A DNA stretch of 64,000 nt from positions 1 to 64,000 of the forward strand of contig WIXG01000147.1 of NCBI GenBank assembly GCA_009869945.1. The letters run 5' to 3'. The DNA comes from Mesaphorura yosii (taxonomy: Eukaryota; Arthropoda; Collembola; Poduromorpha; Tullbergiidae). Of the stretch, positions 1 through 10,853 are shown piece by piece; position 1 is the first letter of the stretch; every line of letters starts with the position of its first letter. Made by a program: the position numbers and the translations under genes. The notes below the pieces were generated by a model. The model did no database searches and was not told the DNA's origin. It was given only the letters and a program-made list of their open reading frames with translations.

Positions 1-276
1 TTTCGGATTTTATGAATTAAATTGGCAAACGTCATCGACAGACCCGTTGCGTAGTGCGAATTACTCACGTAAACATTTCTCTCCGTGTGCATTTCATCCG
101 AATACGTAATACGTAATTTGAGTATTTCATCGCACGTGAATTACAAATTCGGGCCTAATGAGTTGTTTAATTGAACTCAAGAGACGAGGTCGATTCCAGT
201 ATGCTTTTAGTCTTACTGGGTTTTCCTTTATTTATTCATTCGTTGTGAATTGCTAATCGTACTTGCAGTTAGTCAT

Positions 277-1885
277 CTATTTTCGTCCATGGCCGTACCC
301 GACTATGCTCTGCTGCGCTGCAGAAGCTGCCCATGCTGCTTTGTTCGTTGCTTGTTGTGCCAGCTTCAGGTCATGAAGAGCCGCTTGCAGCTTTTGCGAG
401 AGCGCCCATGCATTCTGTTCCGCTTGATGAGCCATCTGAAATTAGGACCGTCACGGTGGTTAATTTACTTTTCCCACTCTTGTGACTAAAACATGGTTTA
501 CCTGCGACTGCCACTGAGCGACTGCTCGGGCTTCCTCTGTTAATTGAACCAGACAACCTTTGCACTTCTGTGCGCATAGCTGAAAGGAATTCTTATGGAT
601 TTCTTACGTAAAGCACGCTTTGCAGCGTAGAGCGCGTCCTGTGATCCATATCCTCCATAATGTGCCAGCCTGGCGGCGGAATGCTTCGCCGCCTCAGCTG
701 CTTGGACCGCCGCCCGTGTCTTAGCCGCCTGGGTCGCTGTGGGTAAAAAGGTACCATTGGTTTATCACTTCGTAATACGATTAAACAAACCATACCTTCA
801 GCATATGCTGCCGCCTGAGCTGCGCTAACCGCTTGGCTTATTTGAGAAACTTGAATTTGTTTGGCTGCTGTCACAGCCTTTGCCTAACAGTCAGGAAAAA
901 GACAATGTCAAGTATAATTTAAAAGGCATCAAGTCGCGCCGGGTTACCTGCTCCGCGGATTGCGCTGCCTGATGAGCGAGAATTGACCTTGCCTGCACAG
1001 AATCAGAAGGAAGATCATTTGGTCTGTTTGCTAGCTTGCATACTAAAAACAAGTAAACATGGGACTGCAATGAAGTAACTGCTCACCTGTTGAGCGGCTT
1101 GATAAGCAGCAGTCCCTTTAATAATATCAACCCCATTTTAATCAACTGTAGTAGAAAGATCCTCCTGAAAACAGACCAACTTACCTTGCGCATTCGCCGC
1201 AGCTTTTGCCTGGAAAAGGAAATAAAGACATGGCATCTAAACCTCCCAGGCCAAGATCAATAATTAAATCAAATAGCAGTCGTTGTGTACCTGATTCGCA
1301 GCCTGCTGTGCAATTGCAGCCGCGCCACCATAACCCTTTAGTCCATAGCCTCCTCCAACTCCTCCATAGCCGCCATGACTGTCAGTGCCGTATCCAATGG
1401 CACTGCTTCCGTACGTGTCAGCGTGCCCGTAGCCTCCTCCGTAGCCAAATCCACGCTTCAACTGAAACCACAACATTTGACATGATAAGCAATCACAACC
1501 CATTGCTTTCGGGAAACTTACCCGAAGATACAATTTGTGATCATAAGTCTGGCCAGCCGACTTTTTCTCCTTCGAGTGGATCTTCTTCGGAGATGTCTGA
1601 ATTAGTCGATGATCGCTGGAGCTTGTGGCTTGTTCCGTTGTATTATTGTCCGAAGTAGGAGGGACTTTCTGAGAATCGCCTTTATCGTTTGGTTGCAGAG
1701 AAGCAGTGGCCGATTCTGGTCGGATAACATCTGCAACTAAACACAGTCAATTATACCTTTGGCTCTCCGTCCGCTGAAATGATAGGAAAGTGAAATGGCT
1801 GCGTTGTAAATAAACTATTGCACTTACGCAATAGAATCGTGACTAAAACCACCAAAATCCATCCCGGATTCAAATTCCAGATCAT
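277..1885 (-). CDS. secreted Gly/Ala-rich protein, DUF745-like, with furin-type site
   Basis: Ten-exon minus-strand model: 1885-1828, 1736-1522, 1461-1291, 1209-1185, 1115-1087, 992-948, 883-796, 736-608, 579-502, 435-277 (TAG). About 331 residues. The start encodes a signal peptide (MIWNLNPGWILVVLVTILL), then a hydrophilic pro-region to residue 91. Exon 3 opens with LKRGFGYGGGYG, which makes an RLKR|G furin-like site across a phase-0 intron. A Gly/Tyr-rich stretch follows, then a long Ala/Gln-rich region of helical, coiled-coil character (AKAAANAQ, QAAEAAKHSAA, AQQATNKAAWAASAAQQ) that resembles arthropod DUF745 proteins. AATAAATAAA (minus strand, 236-227) lies 41 nt behind the stop. Oddity: exons 8 and 9 are separated by only 28 bp and their phases disagree by one nucleotide. 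Function unknown; a secreted cuticle, silk or mucus component is inference. Confidence 0.75.
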
Positions 1886-2548
1886 GATTCTCGATGGTGT
1901 GAGCTGATTTCACCCAACTTGACCAATTAAATGGTGGTTGCGAGACTAGGCTTGAGTTTGACTTATTGCCCTTGTTCGCCGTAACTTGCCGTTCGCTTCA
2001 GCTTCATTCAAACTAATCTTGAGATGCTTGATTCTTGAGTTTGCGTAGTTGCAAAATTGTTCGCGCAAGTAATTAATCGTACCGTAAAATTCTTGTCTGA
2101 GTCCTTGAGCTGAAATAATTGCTAAAGCGAGTAAGCTAAGAAAAGACAGCACGAGATCTGCAAGGTAAAGTTGGGATTAAGAAATCAGATTCCATTCAGA
2201 TTCAACGACATGGATAAAATATAAAGCTCAGGATAAAGAGTTTTTGTGAATAGGTTAAAACAAAGCTCGAATGCAATGCGACATGTGGAGCTTCAGATTA
2301 TTCAGGCAGAAGCAGAAGGTGTGTGAAATCTGGGAACCTGAAAAGGTTTAACAAAGACTTGAAACGAAGAATCAACGCCGTAAGTGAAAGTTCACGAATG
2401 AAAGACTGCATTGTAACAATGAATGTGCAATTTCATAGCTCAGCCAGATTGCAACTAAGAGCGTCTTTATTAATGTCTGTGCACATAAAGCCAAAGATTT
2501 GTTGAATGCGTACAGTTTTATGCAACCGCATTTTCAATTTGCATGAAT
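1886..2548. other. intergenic, cluster genes 1 and 2
   Basis: AT-rich spacer holding the presumed promoter of the gene starting at 1885 and the 3' UTR of the gene ending at 2549 (minus-strand AATAAA at 2471-2466). No further gene is supportable. Confidence 0.5.
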
Positions 2549-3133
2549 TCAGCGTCTTCTCCGATATTCGCCCTTGTAAACCGGTGATACTGGCCCAGTG
2601 GCGATTGCATTGTACCACTGGCCGACTTGATTGGCTGCGAGGCCAGCGTGAGCCGCTGCGTGCTGTCCGTGCTGCTGCGCTTGGTCGAAGGAGTGAGCCT
2701 GTGATGCTTGGGCGTTTCTCTGTGCCTATGCGACAACAAAATGTTGACTATCACATCCCGACGTATACTGGCAAGTAATAATTTCATGCTAATTACCTGG
2801 TAAGACTGGATAAAATTGTTGTTTGGAACAGAAATCGCGTTCAGGGCAATGTGGTCGAAGATGATATTTGGGCCTGAATTGCTTTGATGGTAACCACCGC
2901 CGTTGTACGCGCCTTCAGACCCAAGTCCACCAGAATATCGCTGACCAAAATTTCCTCGACGCACCTGATGTGATAAAGCATGGAGTTTTTATGTATTGAC
3001 ATTTGCTTGTAGTTAAACATGACCACAGCCAGAAACTTACCCGATGGTGGCCGTGCTCGAGCTGACCGGCTTCTTGACCCGCGGCCAAACTCAGTAAGCC
3101 AAGGACCACAGCAATTTGCAGACCGTGCCTCAT
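2549..3133 (-). CDS. secreted Gly-rich small protein with furin-type site (cluster member 2)
   Basis: Three exons, 3133-3041, 2964-2797 and 2725-2549 (TGA), all phase 0, give 145 residues. Residues 1-19 (MRHGLQIAVVLGLLSLAAG) form a clear signal peptide, followed by a short His-rich propeptide. Intron 1 falls after R31 and exon 2 opens VRRGNFGQRYSGGLG, giving RVRR|G, a furin consensus. The last exon is Ala/Gln/His-rich (AQRNAQASQAHSFDQAQQ) and ends in RRRR. AATAAA on the minus strand at 2471-2466 lies about 80 nt past the stop. It has the architecture of the genes on either side, so it is a tandem paralogue by structure, although sequence identity is low. No enzymatic motif is visible. Role unknown; an extracellular structural or peptide precursor is inference. 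Confidence 0.78.
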
Positions 3134-3535
3134 TTTGACTGGACTACCTGGAGTTAATTTGGGATAACTGTTGGGCAGGCAAAGATATTCACGACTAAAA
3201 TGCGAGTGCAAGCCAGGAGTAAACCTTTTCTTCCATCTCTTTTGTGCCTTCAAGACAGCATTAACAAAAGGGCTCACCCCATGCCATCAGCTCAGCAGCT
3301 GTACGTATCAACGCCGACTTTCCTAAAAGAACGCTGTGGTACCTGTGCATATTTTGTTTTAAGTAATCAGCGCTCTGCGCTCGACTCGGCAAAAGGCTCG
3401 CTCTTCATTATATCTCATACCGTATCATACAGGTGAGAAAACATTCCGCAAATTCAAAACGCATAGGCAGTTTTTAAATTCAAAACGTATTTATTTCGCA
3501 GTGCTTCAGTTTCAATTTATGCTTTAATAACATGG
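3134..3535. other. intergenic, cluster genes 2 and 3
   Basis: Spacer with the minus-strand AATAAA of the gene ending at 3536 and the presumed promoter of the gene starting at 3133. Nothing else seen. Confidence 0.5.
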
Positions 3536-3967
3536 TCATTTGCTATGTCCTGCCTTATGCTTGGTTCCAGCAGCGGCACTGGTCCGGGCGGCATTCACGA
3601 TAGCCTGGGCTGCGTATCCGACTTGGAAAGCGTTTCCCAGATCATTCGCGTAGAGTGCGAGCAGATTGTGTTGAGTTGAATCCGCTGCAAGAGCGCCAGC
3701 AACCCCAGAACCAATTGACAAGTCCGGCGAGTAGGACGAGCCTCCGTAATTTATGAGTGGGGCTGAGCCGTATCCGTATCCATGACCTTGACCTCCGAAT
3801 CCTCGGCGTGTTCGTGCCTGATAAGTGAAGACAAAGATGACGGTAGAAAATTCTGGATAATGCATAGACTGATACAACGCACATACTCTGATTGTGTTTC
3901 CAAATGCGCTGGACAGCAAAAGTATCCACACGATGAAGTATGAAAATGAGACAAAATATGCTGCCAT
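3536..3967 (-). CDS. secreted Gly-rich small protein with furin-type site (cluster member 3)
   Basis: Two exons, 3967-3887 and 3817-3536, give 120 residues. The N-terminus MAAYFVSFSYFIVWILLLSS is a signal peptide. The intron follows R27 in phase 0 and the next exon starts ARTRRGFGGQGHGYGYG, so RTRR|G is a furin-like site just as in the neighbours. The rest is Gly/Tyr- then Ala-rich (VGYAAQAIVNAARTSAAAG). The 69-bp intron is a multiple of three with no stop, so the unspliced transcript is also open and would insert 23 residues in the propeptide; GTATGT...TTATCAG boundaries and the neighbour pattern favour splicing. A minus-strand AATAAA near 3491 lies about 45 nt behind the stop. Function unknown. 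Confidence 0.77.
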   Translation of the reverse strand: MAAYFVSFSYFIVWILLLSSAFGNTIRVCALYQSMHYPEFSTVIFVFTYQARTRRGFGGQGHGYGYGSAPLINYGGSSYSPDLSIGSGVAGALAADSTQHNLLALYANDLGNAFQVGYAAQAIVNAARTSAAAGTKHKAGHSK

Positions 3968-4452
3968 TCCTGTTTAGAACCTAGCCTCTTCGACGTGTTG
4001 CGAGATAAGCAGACGCAGAATTAGAAATGAAGAGAAAGTTGTGCAAAAAGATTAGTTTTGACGATTTGAATCCGCGTAGAGAAGAATTTCAATTATTAGT
4101 GGGTAGAATAGCAGTTTGGTTTAGCAGTCTTTCTACAGCTTTTGACATACATGTAAATCGCTGATGTGAATGAAGTGAAGCACCTTGGCCGTAGTGTGAC
4201 AATGGAGTGCCACCAACGCAGTTTTTATGCACTGAAGTTAAGTATTGCGTTTTGGGAAAATTTGATAGAATTCTATGCTTTCATGCTTTTGATGTTGATT
4301 GTTGATTTTATTTCACCGTCTCGTAATCTTGTACGTGCTGAATGCTGAATAAATAAAAACTACTCCTCCAAATTATACGTGTTGTACATAATGATGTGCT
4401 TGTCCACTCGAGTCTGTTGTAAGAGAAGGCGTGTACAACGACTCGCAAGAGA
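3968..4452. other. intergenic, cluster genes 3 and 4
   Basis: Spacer with a minus-strand AATAAA near 4311-4306 serving the gene ending at 4453. No coding exon is supportable. Confidence 0.5.
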
Positions 4453-5032
4453 TTAGATTTTACCAAAGAGCAGTCCACCCTGACCATAACCACCTGAAGA
4501 AAGCACCGTTGGACTCCGGTGTGCACCAGGGACGTATTGTCCATATGTGCCGAGGGCATTGGGGACACTTATGCCGCCTGCACCAGAGCCAGAGGAGCTG
4601 TAACCGCCTGCTGGAGCGTGCGAATTCTGCAGAAAGCCACCGTAACTCCCAAGCGCAGCCTACACACGAAACAACTTAAACTGCAAGATCTAGGTCTTAG
4701 ATGGAAGATGGTGTTTGGCATTCGACTTACAAATGTGCTTTGCTTTGCAACACCACTGAAGTCATTGTAGCCTCCAGCGTACGCCGAACCTCTTCGGACC
4801 TAGAATTATAGCTTGGTTAATCGTTGAGATCAGAATAATGCTCGATCAACCCTCAATCAGAACTTACTCGATTTAGGAGTAGCAACGGTCGATCCAGAGT
4901 TGTGTGAACGGAGATAATGGGCTTTGGGTCTGAGCTGTTACATAATTCTACCGAAGCAATAACCAGCAGCAGTCCAAGCCCGAGTCCCAATCCGTACTTG
5001 GAGTTAATGGTACAAAATTGTTGGAACGTCAT
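4453..5032 (-). CDS. secreted Gly-rich small protein with furin-type site (cluster member 4)
   Basis: Three phase-0 exons, 5032-4868, 4799-4731 and 4659-4453 (TAA), give 146 residues. The start at 5032 is chosen because it precedes a hydrophobic Gly/Leu signal segment (YGLGLGLGLLLVIASVELC); the open frame extends further upstream without a better signal. Intron 1 follows R55 and exon 2 opens VRRGSAYAGGYNDF, so RVRR|G is again a furin-like site. The C-terminal exon is rich in Gly, Ser, Tyr and Ala (AALGSYGGF, SSSGSGAGG, SSGGYGQGG). A minus-strand AATAAA lies near 4311-4306. It shares direction, intron phase and cleavage-site placement with the three genes downstream. Function unknown; secreted structural or precursor protein by inference. 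Confidence 0.75.
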
Positions 5033-5545
5033 GGATGTTAATGTGTATGCGTCCGTGTGATTATCGGTACGAGAGATCGAACGAGACAGTTGTGGTTGTT
5101 GCCCAAAAAGACCTGTGTAGCCTTCTCGCCAATTTTGAACGAATTGGAAACAGTCGGTGCCTTGACTTGACAACGTAATTTATTCTCTCGTACGTAATTA
5201 ATTGTTTAAATTGCAATTTAGTTCAGCATCACTTACAGTAGTGGTACAAAATACATTCGAATCCTACGTTTACAAAACCGATTACACGCGATATTTCTTG
5301 TTGAGCAACAATTTTGTCAATGAGGCATTGAGACAAAAAGCGCTCAGAATATCGCAGGTGGTAATGTTTTATGTATCTTTTGTAATTGTTGCTCCCGTCA
5401 AGCTTTGTTTCTTTCAACTCTTAATTTAGTGATTGTAATCTATTAGTGTATTGTTAGATTTATTTTAGGCAATGTGAATTGTGAAATTTTAACTTGAGTT
5501 GCAATTTCAATATTGTGAGGTACACAATGCGATTTTGTTCCCAAT
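5033..5545. other. AT-rich intergenic
   Basis: Between the secreted-protein cluster and the leucine-rich-repeat gene. Short open frames on both strands have no coding character. Nothing identifiable. Confidence 0.5.
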
Positions 5546-7825
5546 TCAGGGAATGAACCTGACAACCGACTGCTGTGCTCCAATACGACGGAGGTGCGAC
5601 CACGGAGGCAAATGATAAACCTAGAGGCAAGTGTGATAAGAAGTGGGAACAAAATATGATTAATGGACCATGAGTTTAAATACTGTCTTACGTTTTGTGC
5701 AAAGGCAGCCCGCAAAGGCTTCAGTCCATGAATACTTTGACTAGGACCCCCCGCCAATTCTTTGCTGTCGCCAACAGCGTCATCACCGGCAGCCGAGACT
5801 GACTCAGTTATTTCGACTGCATCACTGATGTTGGGGGCTGGACTTCTTGGCCTGGCAGGTAAAACTAAGGCACTTGCATCCGCATCTCCTTCGTCATCGC
5901 CCTCTTCCTCTGTTTCACCGGCTGGAATCGGAGATAGAACTGACATCCACTTTCGACTGCCAGCCCCATGCATGGGACCGTTGCCTATTTGAGCCGGGTA
6001 AGGGCTGAAGCCAAATCCAGGCAATCTCTGTGGCAAGAAGCTTGGCGTTGTTAACATGAACTCTGGCTTTCGTGCTCCCAATTGACTGTGACCTGATGCA
6101 TATCTTGTCAGAATAGAGTGAAGGGATGAAACTGAATCAGGGCGGGAGTCTCGCGATCGTAAATTTGCTGAATATGTTCCCGATGATGATCGTGGCGTTG
6201 ATATGGTGTTACTGTCGCTTCCGCTGGCAGAGGGAAGCTCATGGCTGGTGAATTTGCTGGCGGCTGCCGCAATGGCCAGATACGCATTAGCCTGCTTCGG
6301 TCTCATTTGTCGGTACCTGGGCCCCAGCGGCCTTGGCTGGCGGCGAGGAGCTTTGCTGTGCGTCAAGCCTGTTTGAGTTTCATTAACACCACACGAACTG
6401 GTAGTGGAACCACAGTGAGGCTGGTCCGTCGGTTCAGGCTCCTGATTCTCCTGATTGTAATCACCTTCAGCGCTGCAGATTTGCTTGTATGACTGTTCAA
6501 CAGCATGTTTCAAACGAAATGCTTTCATCCTCCAAAATCGTTGAATAGAGTCTCTTGTCATTGGCGGAATGTCTTTGCCGTCAAGGTTTTCTGTTAGAGG
6601 TTAACAAACGGCAGTGTACCTGGAAAGGTCCTTTAAGTTTTGTATATAATGTGTACCAATTTGATTCGAGTAAGCGATCATCTTCTCTCGATACTTCGGC
6701 GCCTTTACGAAAGGATTGCCGCGAAAATCCAATTTGGTTATGTTGGGCAGCGTTGTAAGATTTAAAGCGACTTGGTCCAACTCCCGTACCAAATTGTCCT
6801 TAGCAATCAAGACGGTAAGGAAATGGAGTTCAGCCACATCTTCAATATATTCTATTCCGTTTCCGCTGAGGTCCAGAACCTTAAGCGATTGCTACGCGAA
6901 GAGGAAGGTAGGATTTTTATAAGAAATAGTATCCAGCCACACAACATACACAACATAGAAGACACTCACTGATAAAGCTTCTGTTGACGCCGGGTCAAAC
7001 ATGAGCGACTGAGCAATGCCCAATTTCTGGTATTCAATGTGTAGCTCTTGTAAACGGTGAAGATCTTCCAGACCTTCTATCATTATGATGCAATTGTGGC
7101 CCAGATACCTTGACCCAAAAATTGAATGTCATAATGAAGCAGAGTTATGAGTGCCAACTTACAATTTTTGAAGATTGACGCATCCTTTCAAGCCAGAGAT
7201 GTGACCGATATTGTTTTCATGTAAATCAAGCACTTCCAAATTGTGCAGGCTTTCCAGACCTGTGATCTCGTTGATTTTGTTGTTGTACAGGTACAGGACG
7301 GTCAAATTCCTGAATTCTCTGAAGGTGGGCTGAATTAAACGGAACAAGTTAGTCTCGTGCTCTTTGGAAGAAACGACACGGCATGGACATTTTGCGTACC
7401 ATTTCATCAAGGCTTTTGCTTTGAAGATGCAGATGTGTAATCTGCCTAAACTTTTTTGGTAGATGTTGCTCGTCTCCGTCTTTAAGGTGTATTTCGGAAA
7501 TTCCACGAATCAAGACTTTCCTATTCAGTTGGAGTTGCGCTCCCTGAACACATGCATAGGGTTCTTTCAAAGCGGTCAGGTCGTGATACGCATACGCTTT
7601 GCAGAAACTTACTTGTAGCGCTTTCGCCTGCAGATTTGCAGGAACCGTTCCAGTGGATGCATAATTATTTCGTTGATCCGAATTCTGGTTTTGGCAGGTT
7701 TGTGCACGCCCGCCAACAAAATCAGAATCAAAGTGTTCATCCTCGTCAGGTAGCGAAGCAGAGTCTTCGCCCTCGTGCGACGAGACCAATCCACGCTCCG
7801 ATTTGAATAATTCTTCCGGTTCCAT
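5546..7825 (-). CDS. leucine-rich-repeat protein, PPP1R42-like, with long disordered tail
   Basis: Seven exons, 7825-7613, 7543-7400, 7329-7163, 7108-6970, 6891-6657, 6590-5692 and 5620-5546 (TGA), give 623 residues with every phase consistent. Residues 1-70 are acidic and low-complexity. From about 85 to 300 come SDS22-type leucine-rich repeats (ITHLHLQSKSLDEM, LTVLYLYNNKINEI, LEVLDLHENNIGHI, LKVLDLSGNGIEYI, ITKLDFRGNPF). The LRR cap NLDGKDIPPM then leads into a basic helix, matching the PPP1R42/LRRC67 family, which regulates PP1 at centrosomes and cilia. The vertebrate protein is about 309 residues; here about 300 extra residues rich in Ser, Pro, Asp and Glu follow (GETEEEGDDEGDADAS). The first intron (69 bp) is in frame. 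The family call rests on repeats and cap; close LRR families (LRRC23/49) remain possible. Confidence 0.72.
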
Positions 7826-9437
7826 TCCGACCGCTTGAAGTGGCCTCCAAGGTATAGCGTGGTTCCAAATTAAGCGATTTGGGCCTGGAATGCTTTGAAT
7901 ATCGTACCACCGAACCCGTAGTCATTGGGAGAGCCACAGATCTTTCATTTGGCATGAGAGTAGAAGATCTGTTGAACTGCTACTGACAATCGTATTGATC
8001 AACTCTTCGATTTATTAAACCGGAGGAGGTTATTGACTTAACAACAGAAGAAGACTCTCAGCCGGCGCGCGGGCGCACAGTCGTAGCTTATATTTACGGT
8101 AAACAGCAGTCCGATGCTGTGTATTTTCTTGCATCCAAACACTTGTTAATGGAAGTTACGTTCCCGTCAAGAAGAATCGAAAATAGAAAAACTTCCTGAA
8201 ATTCATAACAGGGTTGAAGTATTTTGAAATCAACATGATTGAAGAAACGCTGGCAAGATTTGAAGGAAATAACACGATTCGAATGTATCGAATTTTGGAT
8301 CCCCGAGTTAAACCTGTGATTTTCATGTTGTGATTGTTTTGTCCCTCCACAATTCGCCATTTTGTTCGGTCGATTGAAAGGTGCAAATTGTCAATATCCA
8401 ATTTTCAGTTTGATCCGATCCGATCAATAAATTCGTGTTGGCATATTTGAATCAATCAAATCAGTGGAGGAGGTTCAAGTTCAAAGGTCTAAATTTCGTA
8501 CTGCAAAATCGAACACCTCAGCCGCATTCGGCTTTCCGCCATTTCTCGGACTTGCTCTTGGCTAAGGCGGTCATAATTCATGTTTATTTTTGATTTGGCA
8601 AAAGCGTTGCCAAAAATGGAGCAGAAATAGCATGTACAGAGGTCAGCCGAAACATGCAATGAGATAATCAGCAGGTTTGGATCAAGCTCGTTTTGACCCA
8701 TCTCTTCCTTAGATACTATTTCCCCGTCCGCCACATTCCATTTAATGAAACCTGATGGAAACTTTATAGCACAGCACGTCGGTTAAATCTGCAGGTGGTC
8801 GATGAATTGGGTGCAAACTTGAGCAAATTTGCATAAGTTTGCTGCGTGTATCTGGCTTCAGTGAAGTTCAGTCTGCAAAAATGCAACTTTTCTGTTCTAA
8901 TCTTGCCCGATCCAGATTCCACAATGCCGACACTCAAAAATAGGAAAGCTTCCAATCCGCAGTGGAGGGATTGGGTCAGGAAACACAAGTGTCGTTCAAC
9001 TGACTGCTTCGAAAAGCAGTCTGCAATTTTCCAATCGGACTTGCCTTTAAATTGACGTATTGTAAAAGTTGCGAATGTATTAAAATGCGCATAGTAAATC
9101 ATGAACAGCTGAACCTTGGCCTGAACCACAAAAAAATAAAGATATACAAGTACAGCTGTTTCCTTTTACAATAGGAAAATAATTCTGGTTATAGATAGCC
9201 TAGCAGAAATACAGATTTACGTCAATGAGTAAGGTACATCAAACAATGACAATCATGTTTTGCTGCATGGCTGTTTTGCAATTGGCGATTTGAATTAAAA
9301 AGTGATCACGCGAATATTCAAACAAATAACGTCAGTTTATTACTAGAGAAACTCTAAAAATGTAGCTAGAATGCAAATAAGCATTTACGGAGCTCGTCAT
9401 TGTAAAATACAATAAAAAAGCCGTCGTCAGACTTTGA
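7826..9437. other. intergenic, no assigned gene
   Basis: Holds the 5' flank of the leucine-rich-repeat gene and the 3' UTR of the transporter gene (minus-strand AATAAA at 9341-9336). Minus-strand open frames at 8094-8401, 8489-8734 and 8764-9129 could be exon pieces of an unrecognised gene: the last two nearly abut and contain plausible GT and AG sites. I could not assemble one consistent frame or recognise a family. Confidence 0.35.
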
Positions 9438-10853
9438 TTAAATGAGGAGGATCCTCCATCGATGTCGTCTTGGGTCATGTTCTGGCAACTCCTGAATGAA
9501 CTTCCGTGCCCCGGTTACGAGTACTCCACTAAGCACAATGACGCCTCCAACCACACTCGTCCACTCGGGCACAACGTACAAGAATGCGTATTGCAGCACA
9601 AATCCGATCACGACGTCTGACGTTCGAATGAGCGCGACTGGACCCGCTTGCTCGAATTTGAGGGCTAATATTATAGACATCTGTCCCAGGAATGAAGTTC
9701 CCGTGAGCCCCGCCACGTATAGTCCTTCCTTCCATGCCGTCGGGTACTGAAAGTCTTGAAAGTAGAGTATGAGTGCGGAGGCGATCGCAAGCCCGATAAA
9801 GCCCACGGTGAGAGTCAGAAGAGAAAAGTGAACGAGGCGCACTTTACGAGTGAGAACAATCTGCATGGCTGCGCAAGTGAGGGACGCCAACGCGAGTCCG
9901 GTGCCCAAGAGCGTCTCGGTTGTGAACGATTCAGCACCAGTGAGTAGTGGCGGTTTGGCCACGATCACGACTCCAACTAAGGTGGTGAACGCTACGATGA
10001 AGGAAATGATGCCAGCACGCTCTCCAAGCATGAAATGTGCGAGGATTGTCACAAGCACGGGCGTAGAATACGAAATGACTGAAGTATCTCCGATTGGCAG
10101 GTACTCAAGGGCGTAGTAACGAAGTACGACGGCGACCGCCGCAAAAGTTCCACGGAGCTACAAGAAAACGGAGACTTGAACTCGTGAACTGTCAATACCA
10201 GAAGGGAAAGGTGGACTTACAAAAACGAAGAATGCCTGCTTGGCTTTATCGCTGTCTGTGAGTGGCCACACTGTGCTGAAGGTTGAGAGTGGTTCCTTTC
10301 TCTTTTGCGGTTGTTGCTGCTGGTCTGAGTCTTTACTGACGATTGAGACTTGGCTGGAGGTTACGGATACCGGATCTTGGCTCAAATGCTTGCCCTTCTC
10401 TAGATCACTGTCTTCTTCACTCCCCCCACGACAGAGGTGCCCAAATTCGTAAAAGAGTAGGAGTGGTACGGCGGGCACCGAAACGCCCATGTAACGCCAG
10501 AAACTGGCAGTGTTCCCGTGATAATTGTAAGAATGGAGGAGTTTCGCGAAGAGAACACCGAATGAGAAGTTGAGTGAAGCGGAGAAGGTCATGATAATTC
10601 CGATGTAACGGTGCCAGCCGGTACGTGGAGGCTTCTTGCCAGGTTCAGGAGCAGGCGGAAGGTCTACCAGGGCGGGATTTCTGCTGCCGTTGCCATTGAT
10701 GTCCGCCTTCTTGATGTTGGTCCCTTCCTTTTTGGACTGGAAATCAGCTGAAAGCCGTCGTATCATGATGGCACGAACCGCGTCCTGCGCCGCGTTGCTG
10801 CTCGCGACCTGCGCGTCTTCTGGATTCGCTCGGGTTTGGAAAATCGGGGTCAT
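9438..10853 (-). CDS. solute carrier family 35 member G-like transporter (EamA/DMT)
   Basis: Two exons, 10853-10221 and 10157-9438, joined in phase 0 by a 63-bp intron, give 450 residues. The first about 80 residues are hydrophilic and presumably cytosolic. Hydrophobic segments start at GIIMTFSASLNFSFGVLFAK; a long Ser/Gln/Glu linker (residues about 140-190, with QQQQPQ) breaks the first EamA half. Exon 2 begins LRGTFAAVAVVLRYYALEYL and runs through PIGDTSVISYSTPV and FMLGERAGIISFI to the last helices (WTSVVGGVIVLSGVLV); the YALEYLPIGDTSVI-type motif is the hallmark of SLC35G/SLC35F-type drug/metabolite transporters. Substrate unknown. A minus-strand AATAAA sits about 100 nt past the stop. 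The extended loop between helices 2 and 3 is unusual. Confidence 0.82.

Noticed and set aside
1946..2152. Minus-strand frame with signal-peptide-like start (LSFLSLLALAIISAQG)
   Set aside because: It begins with GTG, has no ATG and no partner exon, and lies in the promoter side of cluster gene 1.
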